A stretch of DNA of 64,000 bases from Paraburkholderia bryophila (GCF_013409255.1 NZ_JACCAS010000001.1:3658001-3722000); one strand, 5' to 3'; counted from the first letter of the stretch, positions 10,847 through 19,275 are shown. The notes: generated by a model not told the origin, from the sequence alone. Translations and numbers: made by a program.

Positions 10847-11425
10847 ATGGAACATACGCTCCCGCCGCTGCCGTTCGCGAAAAACGCACTCGTCCCGCAT
10901 ATGTCGGAAGAGACGCTCGAGTTCCACTACGGCAAGCATCACCAGACCTATGTGACTAACCTGAACAATCTGATCAAGGGCACGGAGTTCGAGAACCTGT
11001 CGCTTGAAGAGATCGTCAAGAAGGCAACGGGTGGCCTGTTCAACAACGCCGCTCAAGTGTGGAACCACACGTTCTTCTGGAACAGCCTGTCGCCGCAAGG
11101 TGGCGGTGCACCGACCGGCGCACTGGCCGACGCGATCAACGCCAAGTGGGGTTCGTTCGACAAGTTCAAGGAAGAGTTCGCTAAAACCGCTGTCGGCACG
11201 TTCGGCTCGGGTTGGGCATGGCTGGTGAAGAAGGCTGACGGTTCGCTCGACCTCGTGTCGACCAGCAACGCCGCTACGCCGCTGACCACCGACGCGAAGG
11301 CACTGCTGACGATCGACGTGTGGGAACACGCGTACTACATCGACTACCGCAATGCGCGTCCGAAGTTCGTCGAAGCGTTCTGGAACATCGCCAACTGGGA
11401 ATTCGCGTCGAAGAACTTCGCGTGA
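10847..11425 (+). CDS. sodB: Superoxide dismutase [Fe]; target gene of the transposon
   Basis: This cytoplasmic enzyme dismutates superoxide. The 192-residue product carries the metal ligands in the usual places: His in '[10 protein letters not shown]', His in 'QVWNHTFFW', and Asp and His in '[12 protein letters not shown]'. 'WNIANWEF' near the end is the family signature. 'AKWGSF' and the Fe-type context favour the iron enzyme. The start is at MEHTLPPL, preceded by AAAGGAA. Only nine bases separate its stop from the 5-bp target duplication of the Tn7-like element. The 3' end of this gene is therefore the likely site read by the transposon's TnsD/TniQ protein. Confidence 0.97.
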   Translation: MEHTLPPLPFAKNALVPHMSEETLEFHYGKHHQTYVTNLNNLIKGTEFENLSLEEIVKKATGGLFNNAAQVWNHTFFWNSLSPQGGGAPTGALADAINAKWGSFDKFKEEFAKTAVGTFGSGWAWLVKKADGSLDLVSTSNAATPLTTDAKALLTIDVWEHAYYIDYRNARPKFVEAFWNIANWEFASKNFA

Positions 11426-11434
11426 GATTGCCGG

Positions 11435-11439
11435 TTGTA
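11435..11439. repeat. Target-site duplication, left copy (TTGTA)
   Basis: TTGTA directly precedes the left transposon end and is repeated at 43267-43271 directly after the right end. Five bases is the duplication length made by Tn7-family elements. Confidence 0.93.
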
Positions 11440-11520
11440 TGTTCGGTCGTAATAAAGCCTTGAAAAAAACAATAAAGTTGTGATAGCACGAGGGCTCGGG
11501 CAACAATAAAGTTGTGACAG
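11440..11520. repeat. Left transposon end with three TnsB-site-like repeats
   Basis: The sites are L1 at 11440-11462 (terminal, ...GTAATAAAGCC), L2 at 11469-11486 (ACAATAAAGTTGTGATAG) and L3 at 11503-11520 (ACAATAAAGTTGTGACAG). L2 and L3 differ at one base. The core ACAATAAAG is the one seen in Tn7 ends. Confidence 0.9.
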
Positions 11521-11534
11521 GTCCTTCAGCAGAT

Positions 11535-11567
11535 GGCCCCGGTTTGTCAAAACCGGGGCCTTTGTGT
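11535..11567 (+). terminator. Strong terminator just inside the left end
   Basis: GGCCCCGGTTT and AAACCGGGGCC form an 11-bp perfect stem with a 4-base loop, followed by a T-rich tail. It would end transcription that enters the element from sodB, replacing the native sodB terminator now displaced to 43308. Confidence 0.8.
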
Positions 11568-11980
11568 TTGGGGTGCGAGGACCGATGCCGTGTCTAGACT
11601 CATGCGCCGTGAAGCGTTTGCAGCGAGGGATCATGCTCGCAAGTCTGCTCCATCGCTGATGGTTCGCCCCACTAATGCTCAGTATTCGATGTACATCCCA
11701 AGTCCAGGGACGGGGATGCAGCGATGAAACTCAATCGGCTTCCGTCGGGCTCTTGCCTTTGTGAGGTCGACTTTAGAACCTTCTTGACGCTTTACGCTAC
11801 CCGGCAAGAAAATTGTTCGTCAGGGTTGCTTGATTCGCGAGGCGAACCGGTTTTGGCTGATGCCTGAAGTTGATCTTCGCAAAATGCTGCCAGCAATACC
11901 CTATTGTAGATTCGCTCGGATGGGCAGTCAGAGACACGTTCAGCAGCTGCTCGCTGCGTCCGAAACGTAAAGGACTCAAT
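11568..11980. other. Left-arm leader, no clear gene
   Basis: About 400 bases without a recognisable gene. One 47-codon frame at 11724-11867 (starts MKLNRLPSGSCLCEV) has a weak GGGGA ahead of it, but no features that let me call it real. The promoter of the exonuclease gene should lie in the last 100 bases. Confidence 0.4.
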
Positions 11981-12517
11981 ATGCTCCTATTTCTGGATAC
12001 TGAGTACACCGGGCTTGGTCAGCGGTCGCCGCAGCTTATCAGTCTAGGAATCGTCGCCGAGGACGCAAGCCGTGAGTTCTATATCGAGCTTGCGGATATG
12101 TGGCGAACTGAGGATTGCTCTGACTTTGTGAGGGGCAGGGTTTTGCCGCTACTAGAGGGCATGTCTCTTCCGTTCCTGCAAGCCCGAGCTCGGCTGCGTG
12201 ATTGGTTTTTGAACGCCCCACGTGCAGTGCAAATAGCGTGTGACTCGGGCACAGATTTTCGGTTTTTGCTTGAACTGCTGGGCAGCCCCCTTCCAGCGAA
12301 TTTGGCGGCCACGTACTTTGACTTGCGGCCCTTGATTGATACAGGCGTCTACGACCGGACGGTGTCGAACTGCTATCAACATGACAATCGGATACATCAC
12401 GCCCTAGTCGATGCACGAGCGTATCGCAAAGGTTGGCTCGCATGGATGGACGAGCGAAAAGCCGCTCGCAATTTGGGTGGCCGAGGCGGTGACGCACCGC
12501 TGATCGTTGGACCTTGA
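11981..12517 (+). CDS. DEDDh-like 3'-5' exonuclease
   Basis: This 178-residue protein starts MLLFLDTEYTGLGQ. The DxE pair (D6, E8) is the first exonuclease motif. 'CDSGTDFRFLLELLG' gives the second Asp, and 'HHALVDARAYRKGW' gives the closing His and Asp (Exo III epsilon motif, HxxxxD). It is close to the full length of a stand-alone exonuclease domain. An AAAGGA lies six bases before the start. It is cargo next to the left end, in the same orientation as sodB. It may be a defence or nucleic-acid-turnover enzyme; no partner gene is adjacent. Confidence 0.75.
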   Translation: MLLFLDTEYTGLGQRSPQLISLGIVAEDASREFYIELADMWRTEDCSDFVRGRVLPLLEGMSLPFLQARARLRDWFLNAPRAVQIACDSGTDFRFLLELLGSPLPANLAATYFDLRPLIDTGVYDRTVSNCYQHDNRIHHALVDARAYRKGWLAWMDERKAARNLGGRGGDAPLIVGP

Positions 12518-13097
12518 AATTTAAAACGGCGGCATACCTGCAAGTGCTACACGGAAAGCAAACCGATAGGCGCGGGAAACGAAAATTGCTGGACTATGGA
12601 ATCTAAACGGATTCGTGAACCCAAAAATGTTGCAGGGAAACGAAATTAGCGAGACTGGGCCGCTAATTGATGAGAGTGTAAAACGGAAATCGTGGGAGTA
12701 CGTGGACTCGGGTGGAAGCAAAGGTCGGGTTGACGATAAGGGCCACCGCCCCAGACCGCTGTTACTGCAAGGCGTCCGACCGAGGTCGCACCCTGCTCAT
12801 GTCTGCCATTTAGGCCGGCGCCCTCGTAACGGTCGGTTCCGTGGTTCAGCGGGCGTTCATCCCGTCTAAGTGGTTGTAAGTTATTGACCATTCCCATCAT
12901 TCGAATATGGGTTTTGGTGAGGCGGCTACCGCTTGCGTTCCCGACGCTCGCCGACGTGGTGAGTGGCAGGTCTCATGGACGCCGAACTCCTACTTTCGAC
13001 CTTCAGCGTGAAGGGGCGAACGCGTGAAATCGGCCATATAGGTCTCTTGCCCTTCGCCCAATAATGACTGATTCACGCGCGATACCAGATGCATCAA
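12518..13097. other. Intergenic region, no gene seen
   Basis: About 580 bases between two convergent genes. Frames here are short and unlike proteins. I see no repeat, RNA gene or transposon end in it. It may be decayed cargo. Confidence 0.4.
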
Positions 13098-14456
13098 TCA
13101 GGCTGACTGCTTTTCTGTCGCCCTTGTTCTCCGTCGAGTCTGCCGCGTAGAAGATTCAAGACGAACCTCCTCTACGGTCTTACCGTCCAGCTTTGGCAAC
13201 CTCGGCATCCATCGACGGTAAAACGACCGTTCGTCACCGACGAGCACCAATCGCGATCCGATGGTCTGACGCACCGCCAAGTCTGCAATTGAGAATGCGC
13301 GCGCGAGCCATGGTCGAAGCTTGGACTTGAGCATCAACGCGCCGTCTCCCCACGACGAATCTGTTGCGACTGCACGGCACATGCGCCTTACTTCGTCCGA
13401 AACCGAGATATCGTCTTCTCCGAAGCACAACTTGTTTTGTCTCATCCCGAAATGGGCAACGACGTTGGGAATTGTTAAGCGTCGCCCGACTTTTCCGATG
13501 CCAGCTTCAATTACGCTGAGCTTGTCGAAGCACTCACAAATGGCATGCCATTCACGTTCATCCAACGCGAGGTATTGCTTGTGTCCGCTCCGCTCAAGTT
13601 TTCGCTGCGCCCAAACTATCGTGACGAATATATCTCGGAACCACCGTTGAACCTCCGTCCGAAGTGGAAACAACAAACCACCACGCTTACTCAGCTCATC
13701 TGGATCCAAGTAAACGCCATCAATCAGTCCGGCAGCTTTCACCCTCTCTGGAATAGGCCGAAATTCACCTTCCCGGTATAGCTGCCCCTTTGCCGTATTC
13801 AACCAAGGCAGGCTGCCATCAGAATCAATCGAGTAGCTACTACCGTTCCTTATCTCCATATGGTTTCGAAAGAATCCGATAGCCTCCTCGACAGCTTGGT
13901 AGGTAATCCAGTCGTCGCCATCGCTCCCGAGCGTATTCCTCACCGCTTCAGCAACGCGTGCATCAAGTTCAGATCTTGGGACGACCACCGCTCCTTGCCA
14001 GTCGGCCGCCAAGGTCCGAATCTCGCCAGCATCGATATATAGTACGTCGGTGCAAATCCTCGGATCCGCACCGTTCATCTCAATCCGCTTTACGATCGCC
14101 TGCAATTTCTCCAGCACAGACTCAAGCCGCGATGAAATGACTCTAGCTGAGGAATTGAAAGCGCCTTGCAGCATGAGCGCGTCTACAACAAAATTACTCT
14201 CTTTGCTGTTGCAACGAGGGCACGACAACTTTAGATTGAGCAGATTATCGACATCCAGATAGGAAAAGTACTTTTCCATCAACGTTGGATGGCTTCGCGC
14301 GATTATGTGCGCGACGTGGAAATTACCTCGTTCAATCTGCCGGTGGCAAGTGGCGCACTCTCCCCCGTACAGATGAAATACTACCGATCGACAGTGCGGC
14401 TTGCCATAAAATCCGTTGTACTGAACGAAATCTTCTTGACGAAGAACACGGCTCAT
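13098..14456 (-). CDS. HNH endonuclease
   Basis: This 452-residue protein has an N-terminal HNH/McrA-like nuclease at about residues 25-85. It shows 'CATCHRQIERGNFHVAHIIARSHP' (CxxC and the His-Ile pair) and 'NLLNLKLSCPRCNSKES' (Asn and the second CxxC), so all zinc and active-site positions are present. The remaining 360 residues are of unknown family. The start has a good AGGAGA seven bases ahead. It is transcribed in the same direction as the ubiquitin-like operon upstream, but a 237-base gap and a hairpin separate them, so it is probably a separate unit. It may be the nuclease effector of that system or an independent defence nuclease. Confidence 0.75.
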   Translation of the reverse strand: MSRVLRQEDFVQYNGFYGKPHCRSVVFHLYGGECATCHRQIERGNFHVAHIIARSHPTLMEKYFSYLDVDNLLNLKLSCPRCNSKESNFVVDALMLQGAFNSSARVISSRLESVLEKLQAIVKRIEMNGADPRICTDVLYIDAGEIRTLAADWQGAVVVPRSELDARVAEAVRNTLGSDGDDWITYQAVEEAIGFFRNHMEIRNGSSYSIDSDGSLPWLNTAKGQLYREGEFRPIPERVKAAGLIDGVYLDPDELSKRGGLLFPLRTEVQRWFRDIFVTIVWAQRKLERSGHKQYLALDEREWHAICECFDKLSVIEAGIGKVGRRLTIPNVVAHFGMRQNKLCFGEDDISVSDEVRRMCRAVATDSSWGDGALMLKSKLRPWLARAFSIADLAVRQTIGSRLVLVGDERSFYRRWMPRLPKLDGKTVEEVRLESSTRQTRRRTRATEKQSA

Positions 14457-14660
14457 TCAAATCTCCTGAAAGCTCCATCCGACGAAGACGTCCATCGACA
14501 GAAGTCCCAGCATCCTCCGAAACACGCCTATGTCGCTCCTGAGACCGACTGGGCTCACCGGCGTTGATGCGAAGACGATTGAGTTAGACAAAACTCTGCG
14601 GTTGCGCGCGCCTGTCGGAGACGCAAAGCAGCGAACAATGTAGCTCGCTAAAGTTATATT

Positions 14661-14683
14661 GTCCCCGCGACGTGCGCGGGGAC
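14661..14683 (-). terminator. Hairpin after the ubiquitin-like operon
   Basis: GTCCCCGCG and CGCGGGGAC form a perfect 9-bp stem around 5 bases, ten bases past the stop of the DUF6527 gene. No U run follows on the minus strand, so it may be a weak terminator or an mRNA-stabilising stem. Confidence 0.5.
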
Positions 14684-14693
14684 GATCAGAGCT

Positions 14694-15221
14694 TCACTCC
14701 TTCGCGGTAAGCCTGAAAAAGCCGCGTTGTTTCCGTTCCCCTTCATTGAGGAAACCCCTTCGCGCGAGCTGGGTACAGGCTCGATTCACATCCCATGGCA
14801 CTTCTTCCAACGCCTCGGCTAGCGTTGTGAAGTGCTGCCACTCATTCGTGCACAAGGGCAGCACACGTTGGCACAATTCGATTTCATCCTCGACCACAAC
14901 TTCTTCGCCGTCATCCGAGCCGTCGCACCAAAGGATGGTGTGATGCCAGATGATGAAGTGGCTCTGGCAACCCGTGTCCCGCCAAACCGACGGGAACACC
15001 GACAACTGATTGCGTTTTCGGTAGTAGCGCCACGCTTTATCCGTACGCGGATCAAGATTGATCGTGAGCGTTTCGCTACAACCATCGGGGCATGCCAGCA
15101 CCAGTGACCGAGGCACTCCCCGGTTCACAAGAACAAAATCCCCCGGCCTTTCCAGTAACGCGTCTGCCGCATGTCGGTGTGTGACGGTCCCCCGGTCGCG
15201 AACTCGCAGTGCCTTAGCCAC
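14694..15221 (-). CDS. DUF6527-family protein, last gene of the ubiquitin-like operon
   Basis: This 175-residue product starts at GTG (VAKALRVRDRG). It has 'VLACPDGCSETLTINLDP' with a CxxxC pair, 'WRDTGCQSHFIIWHHTILWC' and 'TNEWQHFTTLAEALEEVPWDVNRACTQLARRGFL'-type helical end. This combination matches my memory of the DUF6527 family, which occurs beside bacterial E1/E2 genes. The Cys/His content suggests a metal site. Its start codon overlaps the stop region of the kinase-like gene, with AGGAAGAGG as ribosome site, so translation is coupled. Its role in conjugation is unknown. Confidence 0.7.
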   Translation of the reverse strand: MAKALRVRDRGTVTHRHAADALLERPGDFVLVNRGVPRSLVLACPDGCSETLTINLDPRTDKAWRYYRKRNQLSVFPSVWRDTGCQSHFIIWHHTILWCDGSDDGEEVVVEDEIELCQRVLPLCTNEWQHFTTLAEALEEVPWDVNRACTQLARRGFLNEGERKQRGFFRLTAKE

Positions 15222-16731
15222 GATTCCTCTTCCTGATAATTTCTTCGATAAGCTTCGCGCCAAGTTCCAACGCGACGACGCGACGGCCCCTGTCTGCTTC
15301 GGATGTCGCCGGAAATTTGCACCAGCGCCACATCGCGACAACGAGTGCAATCGGATACTCCAAACTATCGCTCTGCTCATAAATGCCGAACGCCCTAATG
15401 CGCTGAAGACACCCAAAAAGCCAAGAGTCTGGCTTCGGCTCCAGTTCTGCACGAGGGCTGCTCAGTATCGCATCCAGAGTGTAGTACGGAGCTATTTCAC
15501 TCCTCCATTCTGGCTGGTCAAAGACGTCCGGTCCGTCCTCGAGTCCTCGATAAGTGAAGACAAGTGCAACCTCAAGCATCGCTACGTCGAAGCACAGCGG
15601 TGCGCCCATCCCCACTTCGGTATCCCCCTTGACCGCACCGAGGTCAATCAGGATTGCGTCATCCCCTCGCACCCGAACATTCTCGCCATGCAGGTCGCCA
15701 TGTATTGTCGCGACACGATGCGGAAATTTAACATCCTGCAAGAGTTGCCAGAGCGCCACCGGGTTGATCTGCTCCCGTTGGATTGGTTCTGAGTCGAGAT
15801 ACTCCTGCTGAATTTCTTGAGGGGAGATCATCTGCAACCGCTCAGCCGCAGTAACGAGCGGCTCCTCCGACATGATGGTCTGTCTTGCCCGGTCCCGCCA
15901 TCGATGCAGTGTCCGGTTGAAGAGGTTCGAGATGGCAGGCTCGGCGCGCCCAGCGCGTGCAGCATCAAGCATGGACTCTGATTTGTCCACGAAATCGGCA
16001 ACATACACGGCCTTATGGAACCCCTCAACGAATCTTTCAAGGTTCGGCCGCAACTCAAACGGAACAAACGGAGAGACCACTTCCATCGCGCGGACCTCTC
16101 TCGCCAACGGCTCGCGCTTATTGATTTTCACGAGCCGAGGCTGCGTCAAGTGGGCAACCGAGCTCTCGGCCTCCAGGCGCTTCTCGTACGCCATGAACAC
16201 CTTCGAACCGGAGAAACCAGGAGCGATCTTGCGCAAGTGTATTTCCTGCGCCTTCGGGAAGGCCCGGTCGACAAGGCGTCGCTCGTCCTCTGTCAGTTTT
16301 TCCTCCGGGCCAATTTCCTTAATGTGGCAACCCTTCCACTTCGGCCCATGTTCGAACCGAATGATATGGTCAAAATGTATCCCTTTTAGATTGGGCGCGA
16401 AGCGAACCTCTCTGTCCCACGGATAGCTGGGGCTCACCTGCACGAGAGCCTGCTCGCGAATCCGCAGTCGTTCCGCCCGGTCCTCCGCCAGGAACACAAT
16501 GCGGATGCCGTGTTCGATGAACCTCGGAATCAGCTTGCAGACTGCTGCAATCTCATTCGAGTCTGCTGACAGTTGGTTGACGACAACGACCGATGTCGTG
16601 CCCAGCAACGGGTCATTCACGGAGTCGGACGCTGGGTTCTCCATGATCTGGAATCCGCGAATTTCGAGCTTCTCCCGCGTGCCAGGCAGTGGTGCAACGC
16701 CATACCAGATAATGTTGGTTGCGACGCTCAC
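15214..16731 (-). CDS. Kinase-like (APH/choline-kinase fold) protein of the ubiquitin-like operon
   Basis: This 505-residue protein has a C-terminal half with the aminoglycoside/choline kinase signature: 'VATIHGDLHGENVRVRGDDAILIDLGAV' near residue 340. HGDLHxxN is the catalytic loop and 'LIDLGA' replaces the Mg-binding DFG-type motif. The N-terminal 130 residues carry alternating strands ('TSVVVVNQLSADSNEIAAVC', 'IRIVFLAEDRAERL'), suggesting a Rossmann- or receiver-like domain. A GTG start overlaps the E1 stop by four bases. It could phosphorylate a conjugation component or target, or bind nucleotide without catalysis. I do not recognise a named family with confidence. Confidence 0.65.
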   Translation of the reverse strand: MSVATNIIWYGVAPLPGTREKLEIRGFQIMENPASDSVNDPLLGTTSVVVVNQLSADSNEIAAVCKLIPRFIEHGIRIVFLAEDRAERLRIREQALVQVSPSYPWDREVRFAPNLKGIHFDHIIRFEHGPKWKGCHIKEIGPEEKLTEDERRLVDRAFPKAQEIHLRKIAPGFSGSKVFMAYEKRLEAESSVAHLTQPRLVKINKREPLAREVRAMEVVSPFVPFELRPNLERFVEGFHKAVYVADFVDKSESMLDAARAGRAEPAISNLFNRTLHRWRDRARQTIMSEEPLVTAAERLQMISPQEIQQEYLDSEPIQREQINPVALWQLLQDVKFPHRVATIHGDLHGENVRVRGDDAILIDLGAVKGDTEVGMGAPLCFDVAMLEVALVFTYRGLEDGPDVFDQPEWRSEIAPYYTLDAILSSPRAELEPKPDSWLFGCLQRIRAFGIYEQSDSLEYPIALVVAMWRWCKFPATSEADRGRRVVALELGAKLIEEIIRKRNRG

Positions 16732-18050
16732 AGGCCCTCCGCAGGAAGAAAGGTCAGGCGGCGCGAGTCACCCGCACCAACAACGCCATCTGCGCCGCAT
16801 ACGCCGCAATCCTGCTGCGGTGAGGTCCTGAGCAGTCGGACGGTGCCGGCTACACCGTCGTATGACTGCCAACGCGCACGGGCTGGAATTGCGGTGAATG
16901 CGCCGAGAAGCATCGTCACAGCCAATGACACTATCGCGCTGTTGAGCGAAATAACCGCAGGCTGTTTCACGCCGCCTTCGTTGAAATACGGGTCAGCGGC
17001 GCGCTGAGCTTCCGTCATCAACTCCTCGCGAATACGCCGCGGGTCAAGAGCGTTGCTGCACACGAGGCAAGGCAACCCGGGCGCGAGCATTTGTGTGCGC
17101 CCCGTCATTGCGTGGACCTCGCCGTCGCGCGTGTTGATGCCAACGCCGACGTCGATCGCAGGCACGAGGTATTGATAGGCAAACTCGGAAACAAACGCCC
17201 GGCTCGAATGGGAATCGGTGCAAATGAAGATGCAGTCGGCGTTTCGCAGCAGCGCCGACGCCCCATCGGAGATCACTGAGCCGATATAGCAGCTGACGCG
17301 CACTTTAGGGTTGATGAGTTCAAGCATCTGCGCTGCCACGTTCACCTTCTTTTGGCCTACGGACTTCTCCACCGTTCCGACCACGCGATTCAGATTGGTT
17401 TTCTCGATCACGTCGGAATCGATGAGCACGAACGAACCCACGCCCAGATGCGCCAGTTGCTGCGCAGCAACAGACCCGGTTCCGCCTAGGCCGACAATTG
17501 CGACCGTCATCGAGCTGAGAATCGCCTGACCTTCCTCGCCGAATGCCCGCATCTGGCGGTCATAGCGCTCGTCCTGCTGGATTTCACCCGCACGGCCAGG
17601 GAGCAGCACCTCTGCACCGACCACGCGTACATCGACGCGCTCGGTGGCGGCAAACTTCCGCGCGATGAGTTGGCCGTTGCAAAGCACGACTGAAAAGCAG
17701 TCATGCTCCGGGTTACGGTCGCGCATGAACCCCAGCAGACCAGCTTCGGTCTCGTCATCGACGGGGGAAAAGTCGCTGTAGCCCGAGGGGTGGGTATGCA
17801 GAACCGCGAGCGAAAATCCGTCCTCACGCGCGCGCCTCGTTACGCGCGTGAGGAATTGCGGCGCAAATGTGATCTCGATAGCCGAGGCGCGCAGACAGTC
17901 TTCGGGCTGAGCGAGCTCGACCTTTCTGACCAGGTAGCGGTCCCCGACAAGGTCTCGCGTCAGGTAGAGGACGGCTCCGCGCTCAACATCAGCGCCCAGA
18001 GACTCAGTGAGATAATAAAGCGTCGGTGCACTGATGACGAGCTCGCTCAT
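16728..18050 (-). CDS. JAB peptidase-E1 fusion of the ubiquitin-like pathway
   Basis: This 440-residue protein fuses two opposing activities. The N-terminal JAB/MPN metalloprotease has the complete JAMM motif H85-x-H87-x7-S95-xx-D98 ('HTHPSGYSDFSPVDD') and would trim the precursor or deconjugate. The C-terminal ThiF/E1 adenylation domain has G187LGGTG ('AIVGLGGTGSVAAQQL'), 'LIDSDVIEKTNLNR' for ATP binding, and two CxxC pairs ('PCLVCSN', 'CGVCGADG') for zinc. It activates the ubiquitin-like C-terminus with ATP. It overlaps the E2 gene upstream and the kinase-like gene downstream by four bases each. JAB-E1 fusions next to E2 and poly-ubiquitin genes are established in bacterial antiphage (Bub/Bil-like) operons. 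Confidence 0.9.
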   Translation of the reverse strand: MSELVISAPTLYYLTESLGADVERGAVLYLTRDLVGDRYLVRKVELAQPEDCLRASAIEITFAPQFLTRVTRRAREDGFSLAVLHTHPSGYSDFSPVDDETEAGLLGFMRDRNPEHDCFSVVLCNGQLIARKFAATERVDVRVVGAEVLLPGRAGEIQQDERYDRQMRAFGEEGQAILSSMTVAIVGLGGTGSVAAQQLAHLGVGSFVLIDSDVIEKTNLNRVVGTVEKSVGQKKVNVAAQMLELINPKVRVSCYIGSVISDGASALLRNADCIFICTDSHSSRAFVSEFAYQYLVPAIDVGVGINTRDGEVHAMTGRTQMLAPGLPCLVCSNALDPRRIREELMTEAQRAADPYFNEGGVKQPAVISLNSAIVSLAVTMLLGAFTAIPARARWQSYDGVAGTVRLLRTSPQQDCGVCGADGVVGAGDSRRLTFLPAEGL

Positions 18051-18433
18051 TGCACCGCCTTAAAACGATTGAGGATAACGTTCACGTACGTCGTCAGGGT
18101 GCACTTCGACGCGTTCCACGACTGATTAACGTGCCACGAAAACCACAACGTGTTCGTGTCCAGTTGGCCCGGCATCGTTTGCCCGACCCCCGTGTTCTGC
18201 GGCATCCCACCGTTTTTCAGGCGAAGCGAGCTATCGGCCCAGAAGCAGTCCGGTGCTGAATATGGGTAGCCATTCGGAACGATGAAGCGCACTTCGGTGG
18301 ATGGCTGCGACCAGCCGTCGGGCAAAGGCACCTGCGGAATCCGTATCAGGAACATGCCCCCGCCTACCGACGTCAGCGTTGCCCCAGGGTACATCCGCTG
18401 CACGTCGGAGAATTGTTCCTCGACGCTCTTCAT
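18047..18433 (-). CDS. Prokaryotic E2 (family E) ubiquitin-conjugating-like enzyme
   Basis: This 128-residue protein matches the prokaryotic E2 family E pattern. It has 'IVPNGYPYSAPDCFWAD' (the Pro-rich loop of E2s, residues 51-67) and 'LWFSWHVNQSWNASKCTLTTYVNVIL' near the end. It has two cysteines, C63 and C111. C111, after the W-x5-C stretch, is the likelier thioester site by family position, but this is inferred. It would accept the activated ubiquitin-like tail from the E1. It overlaps both neighbours by four bases (ATGA), so the stoichiometry is probably set by coupled translation. Confidence 0.85.
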   Translation of the reverse strand: MKSVEEQFSDVQRMYPGATLTSVGGGMFLIRIPQVPLPDGWSQPSTEVRFIVPNGYPYSAPDCFWADSSLRLKNGGMPQNTGVGQTMPGQLDTNTLWFSWHVNQSWNASKCTLTTYVNVILNRFKAVQ

Positions 18434-19110
18434 ACGCCACCAAACGTTGCCGGAGGGACGATCGTGAAGTGCGCCGGCGCTACGCGCCCTTTGAACTCAA
18501 CCACGGTCGCAGGATGAATCACCTCGTCCGGCTCGGAACCCTCGCCCTCAAGCACGAGCGAATTCGCCGGATCCCAGCCCGGAATCATGGCGGTGATCTG
18601 CGCACCGGTCAGATGCTCGTATTCGGTCTTGTACTCGACGCCGTCGACGTAGAAGACGTAGAGCGGAGGCGGAGGAGGCCGCTTGTGCGTGCGCAGATGT
18701 TCGATACCTTGCTTGCCCAGCTCGAAGACGCCGCCCGACTTCAAGACTGCGTTGTTGGCATCGTCGCGAATCCACACTAGGTCATTGTCTTCCGACACGT
18801 TGGCGAGATGGCGGATCTGTTCGACGGGAATCGTGTGTTCGCCCCAGAAAACCGAATGCTCGTTCACCGTGAATTCGAATGCCTCGCCGCCTTCGAACGC
18901 GAAAAATTCGGCGTGCCCGTCGCCGACGTTCAGAATGTCGTCCGACGCCACAACGCGCGAACCGAACTTGCTGCGCTGGATCAGCAGGTAGTCATCGGCC
19001 GGCTCATACCCGGCGTCCGCCAGAATCTGCGCGCTAGTCGGCGTCGGGTCGTCCGAGCTCGCCGGCTTCCCGTTAATCAGATACTTAAAATCTTGGTTTG
19101 CTTCAGCCAT
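18430..19110 (-). CDS. Poly-ubiquitin-like protein (three beta-grasp repeats)
   Basis: This 226-residue protein has three tandem segments with beta-grasp periodicity: about residues 1-75 ('FKYLINGKPASSDDPTPTSAQIL'), 76-150 ('FEFTVNEHSVFWGEHTIPVEQI') and 151-226 ('YVFYVDGVEYKTEYEHLTGAQI'). Each starts with a strand-turn-strand and a helix, as in the multi-ubiquitin family. It ends Phe-Gly-Gly-Val, so removal of one Val by the JAB domain would expose a Gly-Gly tail for conjugation. A proline run (PPPPP) links repeats two and three. The start at 19110 has GAGGTG ahead of it; the longer frame upstream lacks this. It is the first gene of the operon. Confidence 0.88.
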   Translation of the reverse strand: MAEANQDFKYLINGKPASSDDPTPTSAQILADAGYEPADDYLLIQRSKFGSRVVASDDILNVGDGHAEFFAFEGGEAFEFTVNEHSVFWGEHTIPVEQIRHLANVSEDNDLVWIRDDANNAVLKSGGVFELGKQGIEHLRTHKRPPPPPLYVFYVDGVEYKTEYEHLTGAQITAMIPGWDPANSLVLEGEGSEPDEVIHPATVVEFKGRVAPAHFTIVPPATFGGV

Positions 19111-19275
19111 GTTGGTCACCTCGGATATTGAATGGCTATGCCCCCCGTCTACCCCGTGCCACGCATGCTGCACTGCAACGCAGGTTTTAACCTACGGCGG
19201 ACTTCGACGAGTACAATTTCATGATACAACAAACAAACGCGATGGATCAAGTTTCTTTACGTATCGAGGACTAGC
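19111..19275. promoter_or_regulatory. Divergent control region of the ubiquitin-like operon
   Basis: This 165-base gap lies between the poly-ubiquitin-like gene (leftward) and the WYL regulator (rightward). AGGTT-TT-AACCT at 19182-19193 is an inverted repeat placed where a regulator could block both promoters. TACAAT at 19212-19217 is a candidate -10 for the regulator gene. The WYL protein is the likely ligand. Confidence 0.5.

Noticed and set aside
11436..11440. Left transposon end starting at TGTATGTTC (two bases after the G of sodB-proximal CCGG)
   Set aside because: It would put the ATAAAG core 16 bases in, against 12 at the right end, and gives no matching flanking duplication.
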